Assembly (NCBI GenBank): GCA_965232405.1
Contig: OZ246966.1
Location: 992,001-1,056,000 of the forward strand
Direction of reading: 5' to 3'
DNA: 64,000 nt
Source of the DNA: RCIO01 sp965232405
GTDB taxonomy: Bacteria; Pseudomonadota; Alphaproteobacteria; Rhizobiales; Rhizobiaceae
Shown: positions 52,270 through 61,994 of the stretch, in pieces
How positions within the stretch are numbered: position 1 is the stretch's first letter
Layout of the letters: each line of letters starts with the position of its first letter
Made by a program: the position numbers and the translations under genes
The notes under the pieces: model-generated
Databases searched by the model: none
What the model was told of the DNA's origin: nothing
The model's input: only the letters and a program-made list of their open reading frames with translations

Positions 52270-53742
52270 ATGACCAGCCAGACAATTCCCGTCGACCCGT
52301 TCGACTTCATCGTCTTCGGCGGTACGGGCGACCTGTCGGAACGCAAGCTGATTCCGGCGCTCTATCAGCGCCAGCGCGCCGGCCAGTTCTCCGAACCGAC
52401 CCGGATCATCGGCGCATCGCGGTCGAAGCTGTCGAGCGAAGAGTTTCAGGCCTTCGCCCGCAAGGCCATCGACGACCACGTCGACGACGGTGACCGCGAC
52501 CCGGAGGAAATCGACAGGTTCATCGCGCGGCTGAGCTATGTGCCGGTAGACGCCAAAACCGGCGACGGGTTTTCGGAACTCGCCTCCGCAATCGGCGACA
52601 GCGAGAGCATCCGTGTCTTCTACCTCGCGGTCGCGCCAGGCCTGTTCGGCGACATTTCGCGGCAGCTCTACAGCTGCGGACTGGTCAAGCCTTCCGCACG
52701 CATCGTGGTGGAAAAGCCCATCGGCCGCAGCCAGGATTCAGCGCGCGAGCTCAATGACGCAATCGGCCAGGTATTCGACGAGCACCAGATTTTCCGCATC
52801 GACCACTATCTCGGCAAGGAGACGGTGCAGAACCTGATGGCGCTTCGCTTTGCCAACAATCTCTACGAGCCGCTGTGGAACTCCGCCCATATCGACCATG
52901 TGCAGATCACGGTGGGCGAAACCGTCGGTCTGGAGGACCGCATCAGCTATTACGACCGGGCAGGCGCCCTGCGCGACATGGTGCAAAACCATATTCTGCA
53001 GTTGCTGTGCCTTGTCGCCATGGAAGCGCCCGCCTCGCTCGATGCCGACGCCGTGCGCGACGAGAAGCTGAAAGTGCTGCGCTCGCTCAGCCGCATCAAC
53101 GGAAACGAGACATCGAAGTCGACGGTGCGCGGCCAGTACAAGGCCGGCGCTTCGTCAGGCGGCGCGGTCAAGGGCTACCTCGAAGAGCTCGGCAACGAAG
53201 AAAGCGAGACCGAGACCTTCGTCGCCATCAAGGCCGAGATCGCAAACTGGCGCTGGGCCGGCGTGCCGTTCTATCTGCGCACCGGCAAGCGGCTTGCGGC
53301 GCGGGTCTCGGAGATCGTGATCGAGTTCAAGCAGATCCCGCATTCGATTTTCGAGGATGCGGCTGGAACGATTTCGCCCAACCAGCTGGTTATCCGCCTG
53401 CAGCCCGATGAGGGCGTGAAGCAGTGGATCATGATCAAGGATCCGGGCCCCGGCGGTATGCGTCTGAGGCATGTGCCGCTCGACATGTCATTCGCCGAAT
53501 CCTTCGAAGACCGAAACCCCGACGCCTATGAACGGCTGATCATGGACGTGGTGCGCGGCAACCAGACGCTGTTCATGCGCCGCGACGAGGTTGAGGCGGC
53601 ATGGGCGTGGATCGACCCCATCGTCGCCGGCTGGGAAGAAAACCACCAGAAAGTGCAGGGCTACACCGCCGGCACCTGGGGCCCGTCCGGCTCGGTTGCG
53701 CTGATCGAGCGCGACGGGCGGACCTGGCACGAGAGCACATGA
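52270..53742 (+). CDS. zwf: Glucose-6-phosphate 1-dehydrogenase
   Basis: The 490-residue enzyme shows the NADP-binding FGGTGDLSERKLIPALY (residues ~16-32), the substrate motif RIDHYLGKETVQNLMALRF (~177-195) with catalytic His, and a normal C-terminal domain. It converts glucose-6-phosphate to 6-phosphogluconolactone, the entry to Entner-Doudoroff and pentose phosphate pathways. It heads the operon zwf-pgl-edd. The ATG at 52270 is in the divergent gap with the aldehyde dehydrogenase gene. Confidence 0.96.
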   Translation: MTSQTIPVDPFDFIVFGGTGDLSERKLIPALYQRQRAGQFSEPTRIIGASRSKLSSEEFQAFARKAIDDHVDDGDRDPEEIDRFIARLSYVPVDAKTGDGFSELASAIGDSESIRVFYLAVAPGLFGDISRQLYSCGLVKPSARIVVEKPIGRSQDSARELNDAIGQVFDEHQIFRIDHYLGKETVQNLMALRFANNLYEPLWNSAHIDHVQITVGETVGLEDRISYYDRAGALRDMVQNHILQLLCLVAMEAPASLDADAVRDEKLKVLRSLSRINGNETSKSTVRGQYKAGASSGGAVKGYLEELGNEESETETFVAIKAEIANWRWAGVPFYLRTGKRLAARVSEIVIEFKQIPHSIFEDAAGTISPNQLVIRLQPDEGVKQWIMIKDPGPGGMRLRHVPLDMSFAESFEDRNPDAYERLIMDVVRGNQTLFMRRDEVEAAWAWIDPIVAGWEENHQKVQGYTAGTWGPSGSVALIERDGRTWHEST

Positions 53743-54446
53743 CCGCAGCAATCCGGCAGAGCGCAGAGTGGCACGATTTCGGTTCGCCCGACGCACTGGC
53801 CGAAGCGCTGGTGCAGCGCATCGGCGAAGCGCTGCAGGCAGCAGTTGGCGCACGCGGACAGGCAAGCCTCGCCGTATCTGGCGGCCGCACGCCGAAACGC
53901 CTGTTCGACGCCCTGTCTCGCCTGCAGATTGACTGGGAGAACGTCACCGTCGTGCTGGTCGACGAACGCTTTGTGCCTGCGGATGACGAGCGCTCGAACG
54001 AACGCCTTGTGCGCACGCGCCTGCTGAAAGGCCGGGCGTCAGCCGCCAGGCTTCTGCCCCTCTTCCGCCCGAACATGAGCCCCGAGGAAGCTGCCGATGC
54101 AGCCGATGCGGAAGTGTCAGCGCTTGTACTGCCGCTCGACGTTGTCGTGCTCGGCATGGGACCGGACGGACATACCGCCTCGTTTTTCCCGGACGCGAGC
54201 AATCTCGACGCGCTTTACGCCAATACCGAAGCGCGCAGCGTTCTTCCGGTTCACGCAGAAAGTGCGGGCGAGCCGCGGCTCACGCTTTCGCGGCAATTGC
54301 TGGCAGGCGCGCGTCATCTCTTCGTGCACATCGAGAGCGATGAACGGCGCGAAATTCTCAACGACGCCCTTGCGGTCGGCGTGCTGCCGGTTGCCCGGGT
54401 GCTGGCGGAGACTGCGTCTGTGCCACAAATCTACTGGGCCCCCTGA
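53739..54446 (+). CDS. pgl: 6-phosphogluconolactonase
   Basis: The 235-residue protein is of the DevB/SOL type, with SLAVSGGRTPKRLFDALS, VLVDERFVP and VVLGMGPDGHTASFFPDA, all family signatures. It hydrolyses 6-phosphogluconolactone. The start overlaps the zwf stop by four bases (ATGA); earlier starts lie inside zwf. Operon position and sequence agree. Confidence 0.94.
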   Translation: MTAAIRQSAEWHDFGSPDALAEALVQRIGEALQAAVGARGQASLAVSGGRTPKRLFDALSRLQIDWENVTVVLVDERFVPADDERSNERLVRTRLLKGRASAARLLPLFRPNMSPEEAADAADAEVSALVLPLDVVVLGMGPDGHTASFFPDASNLDALYANTEARSVLPVHAESAGEPRLTLSRQLLAGARHLFVHIESDERREILNDALAVGVLPVARVLAETASVPQIYWAP

Positions 54447-54463
54447 ACCAGAAGGAACCGACC

Positions 54464-56278
54464 ATGACGGTCCGACAGGAAATCCAGAACGTCACCGAGC
54501 GCATACGCGAGCGCTCGAAGCCGACCCGTGAAGCCTATCTGGAGCGGATCGACGCCGCCTCCGGCCCCGCCGCCAATCGCGGCGTACTTTCCTGCGGCAA
54601 CCTGGCCCACGGCTTCGCGGCCTGCGCGCCGGCTGACAAGGCGGCGCTGTCGACGGAGCGCGTACCCAATCTCGGCATCATCACCTCGTATAACGATATG
54701 CTGTCGGCTCACCAGCCCTTCGAGACCTACCCGCAACTGATCAAGCAGGCCGCGCAGCAGGCCGGCGGCGTTGCTCAGGTGGCAGGCGGCGTACCCGCCA
54801 TGTGCGACGGCGTCACGCAGGGCCAGCCCGGCATGGAACTGTCGTTGTTTTCACGCGATGTCATCGCCATGTCGGCTGCGGTCGGCCTGTCGCACAACAT
54901 GTTCGATGCCGCCGTATTTCTCGGCGTGTGTGACAAGATCGTGCCCGGACTGGTCATTGCCGCGCTCAGCTTCGGCCATTTGCCGGCCGTGTTCATTCCG
55001 GCCGGGCCGATGACGTCCGGCCTGCCCAACAGCGAAAAGGCGCGCATCCGCCAGCTTTATGCAGAAGGCAAGGTCGGCCGTGCCGAGCTGCTGGAGGCGG
55101 AGTCCAAGTCCTATCACGGACCGGGCACCTGCACCTTCTACGGCACCGCAAACTCCAACCAGATGCTGATGGAAATCATGGGGCTGCACACGCCGGGCGG
55201 CACCTTCGTCAATCCCGGCACGCCACTGCGCGATGCGCTCACCCGGGAGGCGGCGAAGCGCGCGCTGGCAATCACGGCACTCGGCAATGAATACACGCCG
55301 GTCGGTCGCATGATCGACGAGCGTTCGGTCGTGAACGGCATTGTGGGCCTCAACGCCACAGGCGGTTCTACCAACCACACGATCCACCTGATCGCGATGG
55401 CCGCTGCCGCCGGCATAAAGATCACATGGCAGGACATATCCGAGATATCTGACGCCGTGCCGCTTCTGGCGCGCGTTTATCCAAACGGGCTTGCCGACGT
55501 GAACCATTTCAACGCCGCAGGCGGCCTGGGCTTCCTGATCCGTGAACTGCTCGACGCCGGCTTCCTGCATGAGGATGTACGCACTGTTTGGGGCGATGGC
55601 CTGCGCAACTACGCCGTCGAGGCGAAGCTCGGCGAGGCCGGCACAGTCAGCCGCTCTGCCGCGCCCGAAACAAGCGGCGACGCCAAGGTGCTGACGACAG
55701 CCACAGGGCCATTCCAGTCGAATGGCGGTATCAGGGTGCTGAAAGGCAATCTCGGCAACGCGATCATCAAGGTATCCGCCGTGAAAGCCGAACAGCGTGT
55801 GATCGAGGCGCCTGCAAGGGTGTTTGCCGGTCAGGCCGAATTGAACGACGCCTTCAAGGCCGGGGAACTGGAAGGCGACTTCATCGCCGTGGTCCGTTAC
55901 CAGGGACCGAAGGCCAACGGCATGCCGGAACTGCACAAGCTGACCACCGTGCTCGGCGTCCTGCAGGACCGCGGGCAGAAGGTCGCCCTGGTCACCGACG
56001 GCCGCATGTCCGGTGCATCAGGCAAGGTGCCGGCTGCAATTCATGTCACCCCGGAAGCGCTCGATGGCGGCATTATCGGCAAGATCGCCAATGGCGATCC
56101 GATGCGCATGGATGCCGAAGCGGGCACGCTGGAAGTGCTTGTCGAGGCGGCAGAACTTGAGAAGCGTGCGCTCTCATTGCCCGATCTCAGCGGCAACGAA
56201 TTCGGCTTCGGGCGTGAACTGTTCGGCGGATTCCGCGAAAGAGCAGCCCGCGCCGACATGGGAGCGGCTGTCTTTTAG
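54464..56278 (+). CDS. edd: Phosphogluconate dehydratase
   Basis: The 604-residue enzyme of the IlvD/Edd family makes 2-keto-3-deoxy-6-phosphogluconate from 6-phosphogluconate. Visible features include GIITSYNDMLSAHQPF, MCDGVTQGQPGMELS with Fe-S cysteine, CTFYGTANSNQMLMEIMG and VTDGRMSGASGKVPAAIHVTPEA. AGAAGGA is upstream of the ATG. The aldolase eda is not in this window. With zwf and pgl it defines the hexose route of this organism. Confidence 0.96.
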   Translation: MTVRQEIQNVTERIRERSKPTREAYLERIDAASGPAANRGVLSCGNLAHGFAACAPADKAALSTERVPNLGIITSYNDMLSAHQPFETYPQLIKQAAQQAGGVAQVAGGVPAMCDGVTQGQPGMELSLFSRDVIAMSAAVGLSHNMFDAAVFLGVCDKIVPGLVIAALSFGHLPAVFIPAGPMTSGLPNSEKARIRQLYAEGKVGRAELLEAESKSYHGPGTCTFYGTANSNQMLMEIMGLHTPGGTFVNPGTPLRDALTREAAKRALAITALGNEYTPVGRMIDERSVVNGIVGLNATGGSTNHTIHLIAMAAAAGIKITWQDISEISDAVPLLARVYPNGLADVNHFNAAGGLGFLIRELLDAGFLHEDVRTVWGDGLRNYAVEAKLGEAGTVSRSAAPETSGDAKVLTTATGPFQSNGGIRVLKGNLGNAIIKVSAVKAEQRVIEAPARVFAGQAELNDAFKAGELEGDFIAVVRYQGPKANGMPELHKLTTVLGVLQDRGQKVALVTDGRMSGASGKVPAAIHVTPEALDGGIIGKIANGDPMRMDAEAGTLEVLVEAAELEKRALSLPDLSGNEFGFGRELFGGFRERAARADMGAAVF

Positions 56279-56286
56279 GCCCGTTC

Positions 56287-57957
56287 ATGGCCGGCGATCA
56301 TCAACGGAATGTTGACGTATGGTCAGTATTCTGCCGCCGGATGGCTGTGTTGCGAAACAATCTGCGCTGGCCGGGCATTGCCCGCGTCCTGCTCTTTCTG
56401 GCCGTGGTCGGCGCGTTTCTGACCGGCGGGTATTTTGGCGCAAACTACCTGGCGGAAACGCAACGCGTGCGCCAGATCGAGGAACTGGGTTCCGTCGCGC
56501 TGCGCCGCTCAGAGACGGTTGTGGACTACGGGCTTGGCTCGCTCAGGGAATTTGCCCAAAACGGCAATATGGGATGTGACGCCGGCGCTTTGCAGGCACT
56601 GCGGCTCTATGTCTACCGCAGCGGCATCATGAAGGATGTCCGCGTCGTGCGGCATGACGGATCGGTGTTGTGTTCCGCATTCTCGGAGACGCTGGAGTTC
56701 GACGAGGAATGGGCCACCCGCGATGACATGCTGCTGGCAATAGGCGGGTCGGTGCGGGTCTTTCGCGTCGAGCAGTTTTTCGGCACCGCGCTGGGTGTGA
56801 TGATCGATATCGATGCAGACAGCAGCCTGGCGGGCATTCTGGCTGTCGACGGATCGCTCCTGGACATCATGCCGGAGGAGATCAGAAACCGAAGCATGGT
56901 TTCCCTTCAACTGGCGAACGGGCAGAAGATCGCCAGCACGGATACTGGCGCAAATTTTTCGCTATCTGACCGCTCCGGCCATTCCCACAAGTTCGCGATT
57001 CCATCCTACCGGTATCCGTTGCAGAGTTTCATACGCATCGAGCACGGTGCATACGAGGCGTGGAACAATCAGCTCCAATTGCCGATCATGATATTGTCCG
57101 GCCTGCTCGGTGCGCTGGTCGGCGTACTTCTTGCGCGTGGCCTCTTCCGGCCCCGGACACCCCTCGAGGAACTCGACCGTGCGATCGCCCAGGACCATGT
57201 CAGGCCCTGGTTCCAGCCGATTTTCGACTTGCGCACCGGTGCAATCACGGGCGCGGAAATGCTGGCCCGTTGGGTCAAGCCTGACGGCACGGTCATTCCG
57301 CCCGCCCGGTTCATCGAACTCGCGGAGAGTACCGGCCGCATTCGCGCGTTGACGTGGCATCTCCTGTCAACCGCGCTGGCAGAGATGAAGCCGCTCTTGC
57401 AGGCTGACCCGGATTTCCGGCTGACGGTCAACATTTCCCCGTCGCATTTTGTCAGCGAAGGCTTCGTGGAGCAGCTGCGCGAAACCGTTTCGGCGGCAGG
57501 CGTCGCACCGCGCCAGATCGCGCTGGAACTGACAGAGCGGGAGGACTTCGAGGATCCCGACCTGGCGGCCGTCACAGTTGCCAAGATCCAGGGTTACGGC
57601 TTCGCGGTCGCCATCGACGATGTTGGCATCGGCCATAGCGGCCTGTCGCAAATCCAGCGGCTGCGGGCCGATATCCTGAAGATCGACAAGTTCTTCGTCG
57701 ATTCCGTCAATCTCGATTCCGCCGCCGCGTCGATGATCGCCATGCTGGTGCGGCTCGCGCGCGAGATGGATATGAGTATCGTCGCGGAGGGGATCGAGGA
57801 ACGAGAGCAGGTGGATACGCTGATTGCCTGCGGCATCAGCAAGGGCCAAGGCTATGTGGTGTCGCCGCCATTGGCGACCCAGGCATTTCTGGACTTCGTG
57901 GAAGCGCGCAAGGCGGACACAGCGAACGCCGCAAAGCCGGCGTCCGCTGCGGCCTGA
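56287..57957 (+). CDS. CSS-motif EAL-domain cyclic di-GMP phosphodiesterase, membrane-bound
   Basis: The 556-residue protein has a membrane helix (~residues 30-50), a periplasmic CSS-type domain with two conserved cysteines (GNMGCDAG and SVLCSAF), a second helix (~262-282; LPIMILSGLLGALVGVLLARG) and an EAL domain. The EAL motif reads EMLARW, but the later catalytic residues NISP, ELTERE, DDVGIGHSG, LKIDKFFV and VAEGIEE are present, so it should still hydrolyse cyclic di-GMP. The periplasmic cysteines make redox sensing plausible. It is 8 bp after edd and may share its message. A start at 56341 is possible. Confidence 0.86.
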   Translation: MAGDHQRNVDVWSVFCRRMAVLRNNLRWPGIARVLLFLAVVGAFLTGGYFGANYLAETQRVRQIEELGSVALRRSETVVDYGLGSLREFAQNGNMGCDAGALQALRLYVYRSGIMKDVRVVRHDGSVLCSAFSETLEFDEEWATRDDMLLAIGGSVRVFRVEQFFGTALGVMIDIDADSSLAGILAVDGSLLDIMPEEIRNRSMVSLQLANGQKIASTDTGANFSLSDRSGHSHKFAIPSYRYPLQSFIRIEHGAYEAWNNQLQLPIMILSGLLGALVGVLLARGLFRPRTPLEELDRAIAQDHVRPWFQPIFDLRTGAITGAEMLARWVKPDGTVIPPARFIELAESTGRIRALTWHLLSTALAEMKPLLQADPDFRLTVNISPSHFVSEGFVEQLRETVSAAGVAPRQIALELTEREDFEDPDLAAVTVAKIQGYGFAVAIDDVGIGHSGLSQIQRLRADILKIDKFFVDSVNLDSAAASMIAMLVRLAREMDMSIVAEGIEEREQVDTLIACGISKGQGYVVSPPLATQAFLDFVEARKADTANAAKPASAAA

Positions 57958-57976
57958 CGCGACGCGCGGGCGACGC

Positions 57977-58408
57977 CTACTTCATCAACTGACCACGCAA
58001 CTCCCCGCCGGGATGTTTCTGCGTGTGAATGTTCACATAAGTCAGACCATCCAGCATGTCCTTCATCTGCGCTTCGGTCAGTTCGGCCGAGCCTTCGATC
58101 GGGCTTTGCGACGTTGAAAACGGAATCATGATACCGGCATTGGCGTCGGTTCCGACCGGACCGTGAATATGAGCACCGATCGCCGCTCCGCTCAGATCCT
58201 CATAGGTGATCGTAAAGGTCAGGGTCCGCGTTTCGGTGTCCAGTGTGGCCTTTGCCATGCCTGACGCTTCACCGTCATGCGGCGGCACTTCATTCGCGCC
58301 GCTCAGTTCGGCCGACAGGGAAATCATTTCGGAATGTGCTGCCGGCGCCATCATGGATGCGGCGGCGAAGACAATTGCGGATGTTGCAAGCAGGCTACGG
58401 ATGGTCAT
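57977..58408 (-). CDS. CHRD domain-containing secreted protein
   Basis: The 143-residue protein has a signal peptide (SLLATSAIVFAAASMMAPAAHS) followed by a CHRD domain: AELSGANEVPPHDGEASGMA, TITYEDLSGAAIGAHIHGPVG and YVNIHTQKHPGGELRGQL with its conserved histidines. The family is extracellular or periplasmic with unknown function. GGAGGA lies upstream of the ATG. It is a single gene convergent with the EAL gene. About 290 bp to the next gene hold nothing recognisable. Confidence 0.87.
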   Translation of the reverse strand: MTIRSLLATSAIVFAAASMMAPAAHSEMISLSAELSGANEVPPHDGEASGMAKATLDTETRTLTFTITYEDLSGAAIGAHIHGPVGTDANAGIMIPFSTSQSPIEGSAELTEAQMKDMLDGLTYVNIHTQKHPGGELRGQLMK

Positions 58409-58699
58409 GCGGTGTCCTCCTCCAGTTGTGGAACCGGCGAGGGTGCGGGCTCCAGCGCGATCAAACTAGTGCGTTCGCGGCAACAGGCCAGCCATTGAAA
58501 CGCGCGGACGGCTCAATACCGGTAAACTTAGCGTGTCGCAGTGGCCGCCCTGCTGGATATTTTCGCCAACATGTCGGAACTGTCAGTTGCGATACGTTCC
58601 TGTGTTTGAAGCTGGATCAAACGGGAGTATTGGGCTGAAAATGTCCGTGGCGGGAACGCCTCCCATCTGCAGCCAAATCTGCAAAGCCGGAAGGCCGAG

Positions 58700-59710
58700 A
58701 TGAACGATTCGACACCCATTGGCGGCCTGTCCGCGACTTCGGAAACCAGCGCCGTGTCCGCGCGTGGGCTGGTCAAGCATTTCGGTGACGTGAAGGCGGT
58801 CGACGGCATCGACCTCGACGTGCCGCGCGGCATGATCTTCGCCATCCTCGGCCCCAATGGCGCCGGCAAGACAACGTTGATGCGCATGCTCGCCACGCTG
58901 GTCAGGCCCGACGCCGGGCAGGCCAGAGTGGCGGGTCATGATCTCGTGGCGGAGCCGCACAAGGTTCGTTCGGCCATCGCCATGACCGGACAGTTCGCCT
59001 CATTGGACGAAGACCTGACCGGCCGCGAAAATCTCATCCTGTTAGCGCGGCTCTGGGGTTTTCGCGGGCGCGATGCCAAACAGCGTGCCAACGACCTGCT
59101 TGCCGCATTCGACCTCGCAGACGCCGGCAACAAGCAGGTGAAGGACTATTCGGGCGGCATGCGGCGCAGGCTCGACATCGCCGCCTCGCTGGTCATCACG
59201 CCGGATGTGCTGTTTCTCGACGAACCGACAACGGGGCTCGACCCGAAGGCCCGGCAGGGCGTGTGGCGGCTGATCCGACGTCTCGCCGGCTCGGGCGTCA
59301 CGATCCTGCTCACCACGCAATATCTCGAAGAAGCCGACCAGCTTGCCGCGCGCATCGCGGTGATCGACCACGGCCGCAAGATCGCCGAAGGCACCAGCCG
59401 CGAACTGAAGGCCGCCACCGGCTCCGGCTTCCTCAACGTCACTGTTGCAGAGCCCGCACGCCTGGAAGAAGCGTCGAAACTGCTTGAGGCAAAACTCGCC
59501 GCCAGCGTCCAGACCAGCGTGGAAGGCGGCAGTCTTTCCGTGCTTGCCGATACGGCGCAGGCCGCCAACGAAGCGGTTGCAGCACTGGTTGCTGCCGGCA
59601 TCGAACTCACCGATTTCTCGATGGGCCAGCCCAGCCTTGACGCCGTGTTCTTCGCCCTCACCGGGCATCCCGCCGAGGACGAGACCGGAGACCGGGAGAA
59701 CAAGCAATGA
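58700..59710 (+). CDS. ABC transporter ATP-binding protein (DrrA type)
   Basis: The 336-residue ATPase has Walker A GPNGAGKTT (~residue 51), signature YSGGMRRRLDIAASL, Walker B VLFLDEPTTGLDP and a C-terminal DrrA-like extension (GSGFLNVTVAEPARLEEASK). It drives an ABC-2 type exporter of lipophilic or other compounds with the permease encoded next, whose start overlaps by four bases. The exported substrate is unknown. The DrrA type is common and not specific for antibiotic export. Confidence 0.9.
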   Translation: MNDSTPIGGLSATSETSAVSARGLVKHFGDVKAVDGIDLDVPRGMIFAILGPNGAGKTTLMRMLATLVRPDAGQARVAGHDLVAEPHKVRSAIAMTGQFASLDEDLTGRENLILLARLWGFRGRDAKQRANDLLAAFDLADAGNKQVKDYSGGMRRRLDIAASLVITPDVLFLDEPTTGLDPKARQGVWRLIRRLAGSGVTILLTTQYLEEADQLAARIAVIDHGRKIAEGTSRELKAATGSGFLNVTVAEPARLEEASKLLEAKLAASVQTSVEGGSLSVLADTAQAANEAVAALVAAGIELTDFSMGQPSLDAVFFALTGHPAEDETGDRENKQ

Positions 59711-60516
59711 GCGACGCCGCTTCCATCCTGAACGTCACCCGCGCCGAGCGACCGCGGCCTCCTTCGGCGTTCTCCAACGCGCTGGTGTTCGGCTGGCGCG
59801 CGGTGCTGAAGTTCAAGCACGTGCCTGAACAGCTGTTCGATCTGGTGATGACGCCGATCATGTTCACGCTGCTGTTCACTTTCGTGTTCGGCGGCGCGCT
59901 GGCCGGCTCGACCGGCGACTATCTGCAGTTTTTCCTGCCAGGCATCCTGGTTCAGACAATCGTGTTCAATTCGGTCTATTCCGGCATGGGGTTGTCGACG
60001 GATATCGGCAAGGGCCTGTTCGACCGCTTCCGCTCGCTGCCGATCTGGTCGCTTGCGCCTTTTGCCGGGCTGATGGTGGGCGACATTCTGCGCCACCTGA
60101 TCGCCGGCGGCATCATCCTCACAATCGGCCTTATCCTCGGCTACCGGCCCGAAGCCGGGATCACTGGCGTCATCGCCGCATTCGCGCTGTTGATCGCCAT
60201 CGGCTTCGGCGTCGGCTGGATATTCATTGTGCTGGGACTTTTGATCCGCACGCCGATGACGGTGATGACCGCCGCCTTCACTTTCCTGTTCCCGGTGGTG
60301 TTCGCCTCCAACATCATGGTGAGGCCCGAAACGATGCCCGGTTGGCTGCGCGCTTTCGTGGAGGTGAACCCGATTTCGCACATGACGACGGCCATGCGCG
60401 GCCTGATGGGCGGCGGCGCGACATTGACCGAAATCGCGCTGGCGCTGGCCGCGCCGGTGGTGCTGACGCTGGCGCTCGCACCAGTGGTGCTGTGGCTTTA
60501 TCTGCGAAGGGAGTAG
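59707..60516 (+). CDS. ABC-2 type permease (DrrB type)
   Basis: The 269-residue membrane protein has about six helices and the ABC2_membrane pattern FDLVMTPIMFTLLFTFVFGG, then PGILVQTIVFNSVYSGMGL and WIFIVLGLLIRTPMTVM. It is translationally coupled to the DrrA-type ATPase gene (ATGA overlap). Together they form a two-gene exporter. No regulator or neighbouring biosynthesis genes identify its cargo. Confidence 0.9.
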   Translation: MSDAASILNVTRAERPRPPSAFSNALVFGWRAVLKFKHVPEQLFDLVMTPIMFTLLFTFVFGGALAGSTGDYLQFFLPGILVQTIVFNSVYSGMGLSTDIGKGLFDRFRSLPIWSLAPFAGLMVGDILRHLIAGGIILTIGLILGYRPEAGITGVIAAFALLIAIGFGVGWIFIVLGLLIRTPMTVMTAAFTFLFPVVFASNIMVRPETMPGWLRAFVEVNPISHMTTAMRGLMGGGATLTEIALALAAPVVLTLALAPVVLWLYLRRE

Positions 60517-60583
60517 GCTCCGACCCTTTCGCCTGAGCGCCCGGCGTCCTATACCGGCCCCGCACATCGAGAGGAGGACCGGC

Positions 60584-61486
60584 ATGGCGGCGAAGAAACG
60601 GATTCTGTTCACGGGCGGCAGCGGCAAGGCGGGGCGGCATGTCGTGCCCTATCTGCTGGAGCGCGGCCACCGGGTCGTCAATGTCGACCTGACGCCGCTC
60701 GACCATCCGGGCGTCGACAATCTGATCGCGGACATCACCGACAGCGGCCAGATGTTCAATGTGATGACATCCTACGCCAATTTCGACGAGTTGGAGCCGG
60801 GCAAGGGCGTGCCGGCCTTCGATGCCGTGGTGCATTTTGCCGCCGTACCGCGCATCCTGATCAACCCGGACAACGAGACATTCCGCGTCAACACGATCGG
60901 CACCTACAATGTGATCGAGGCGGCCGTGAAACTCGGCATCCGGAAGACGGTCATCGCGTCTTCCGAGACCACCTATGGCATCTGCTTCTCGGATGGAAAG
61001 ACCGACCCGCATTCGCTGCCGCTGGAGGAAGACTACGACGTCGATCCGATGGACAGCTACGGTCTGTCGAAAGTGCTCAACGAGAAGACGGCCCGCACCT
61101 TCCAGCGGCGCTCCGGCTTTGACATCTATGCGCTCCGGATCGGCAATGTGATCGAGCCGCACGAATATGCCGAGCTGTTCCCCGGCTATTTCGCCAACCC
61201 GGATGTGCGCCGGCGCAATGCATTCTGCTATATCGACGCGCGCGATCTCGGCCAGATCGTCGATCTGTGCCTGCAAAAGGACGGGCTGGGTTTCCAGGTC
61301 TTCAATGCCGGCAACGACACCAACGGCATGAACATTCCGAACGCCGAACTGATCGAGCGCTATTTCCCCGGTGTACCCGTCACCCGCGAACTCGGCGAAA
61401 ACGAAGCGCTGTTTTCCAACCGCAAGATTCGTGAAATGCTCGGATTCAAGGAAGAGCACGACTGGCGCAAATATGTGAACCCGTAG
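60584..61486 (+). CDS. NAD(P)-dependent oxidoreductase / epimerase (extended SDR)
   Basis: The 300-residue extended short-chain dehydrogenase begins RILFTGGSGKAGRHVVPYLLERGHRVVNVDL (NAD-binding fold) and has catalytic SSETTYG and YGLSKVLNEK. It resembles UDP-sugar epimerases and the NAD-dependent sugar or uronate dehydrogenases often annotated in Rhizobiales, but the substrate is not clear. GAGGAGGACC stands before the ATG. It is 68 bp after the exporter permease gene on the same strand and could be read through. Confidence 0.85.
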   Translation: MAAKKRILFTGGSGKAGRHVVPYLLERGHRVVNVDLTPLDHPGVDNLIADITDSGQMFNVMTSYANFDELEPGKGVPAFDAVVHFAAVPRILINPDNETFRVNTIGTYNVIEAAVKLGIRKTVIASSETTYGICFSDGKTDPHSLPLEEDYDVDPMDSYGLSKVLNEKTARTFQRRSGFDIYALRIGNVIEPHEYAELFPGYFANPDVRRRNAFCYIDARDLGQIVDLCLQKDGLGFQVFNAGNDTNGMNIPNAELIERYFPGVPVTRELGENEALFSNRKIREMLGFKEEHDWRKYVNP

Positions 61487-61492
61487 GCCGGC

Positions 61493-61978
61493 TCACAGCC
61501 TCAGCGACCAGAACTCCACGTCGAAGGCCTGCCCGTATTTCTCGACGCCGGTTGTCGTCTGGTCGATCTCGAATCCGCGCCTGGCGTAGAGCGCCCGGGC
61601 GTCCTTGAGCATGCTATAGGTTTCAAGCCTCACAAGCGGAAAGCCGCCCTGCCGCGCATGTGAGAGTGCGGCGTCCATCATCGCACCGGCAATCCCCCTG
61701 CCCCGGCACGCAGGATCGACAAGCACGAAGTTGAGAAATGCGGTGTCGTCGGCGATCTTCGATATGGCGACGGAGCCGACGCGCCCGCCATCCGCCTCTG
61801 CAATCCACAGTCGCTTGAAGGCGTCATCCTTTGCCAGGAACGCCTCCATCTTGCCGGCGATGTTGCGCCCGAAGCCGCCGTCGAACCCGAACTCCGCCCC
61901 GTAGATGCGGGCATGTTCGGAGACGACCCATGCGGGGTCACCCTCCCGTGCGGTCCTGATCCTTGCAGGAGTTCGCAA
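61493..61978 (-). CDS. GNAT family N-acetyltransferase
   Basis: The 161-residue protein has the GNAT fold: ARIRTAREGDPAWVVSEHARIYGAEFGFD, FVLVDPACRGRGIAGAMMDAAL (acetyl-CoA pyrophosphate loop) and ALYARRGFEI. The acceptor is unknown. It starts at a TTG at 61978, 16 bases after the carbonic anhydrase gene, and no better start is available, so the two may be co-transcribed. MarR-like fusions of this GNAT type exist, but no HTH is present here. Confidence 0.85.
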   Translation of the reverse strand: MRTPARIRTAREGDPAWVVSEHARIYGAEFGFDGGFGRNIAGKMEAFLAKDDAFKRLWIAEADGGRVGSVAISKIADDTAFLNFVLVDPACRGRGIAGAMMDAALSHARQGGFPLVRLETYSMLKDARALYARRGFEIDQTTTGVEKYGQAFDVEFWSLRL

Positions 61979-61994
61979 ATTGCGGACGTAGGCG

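Noticed and set aside
52084..52479. N-terminal extension of the aldehyde dehydrogenase frame
   Set aside because: It would overlap the zwf start and has no aldehyde dehydrogenase similarity; the ATG at 52083 gives normal length.
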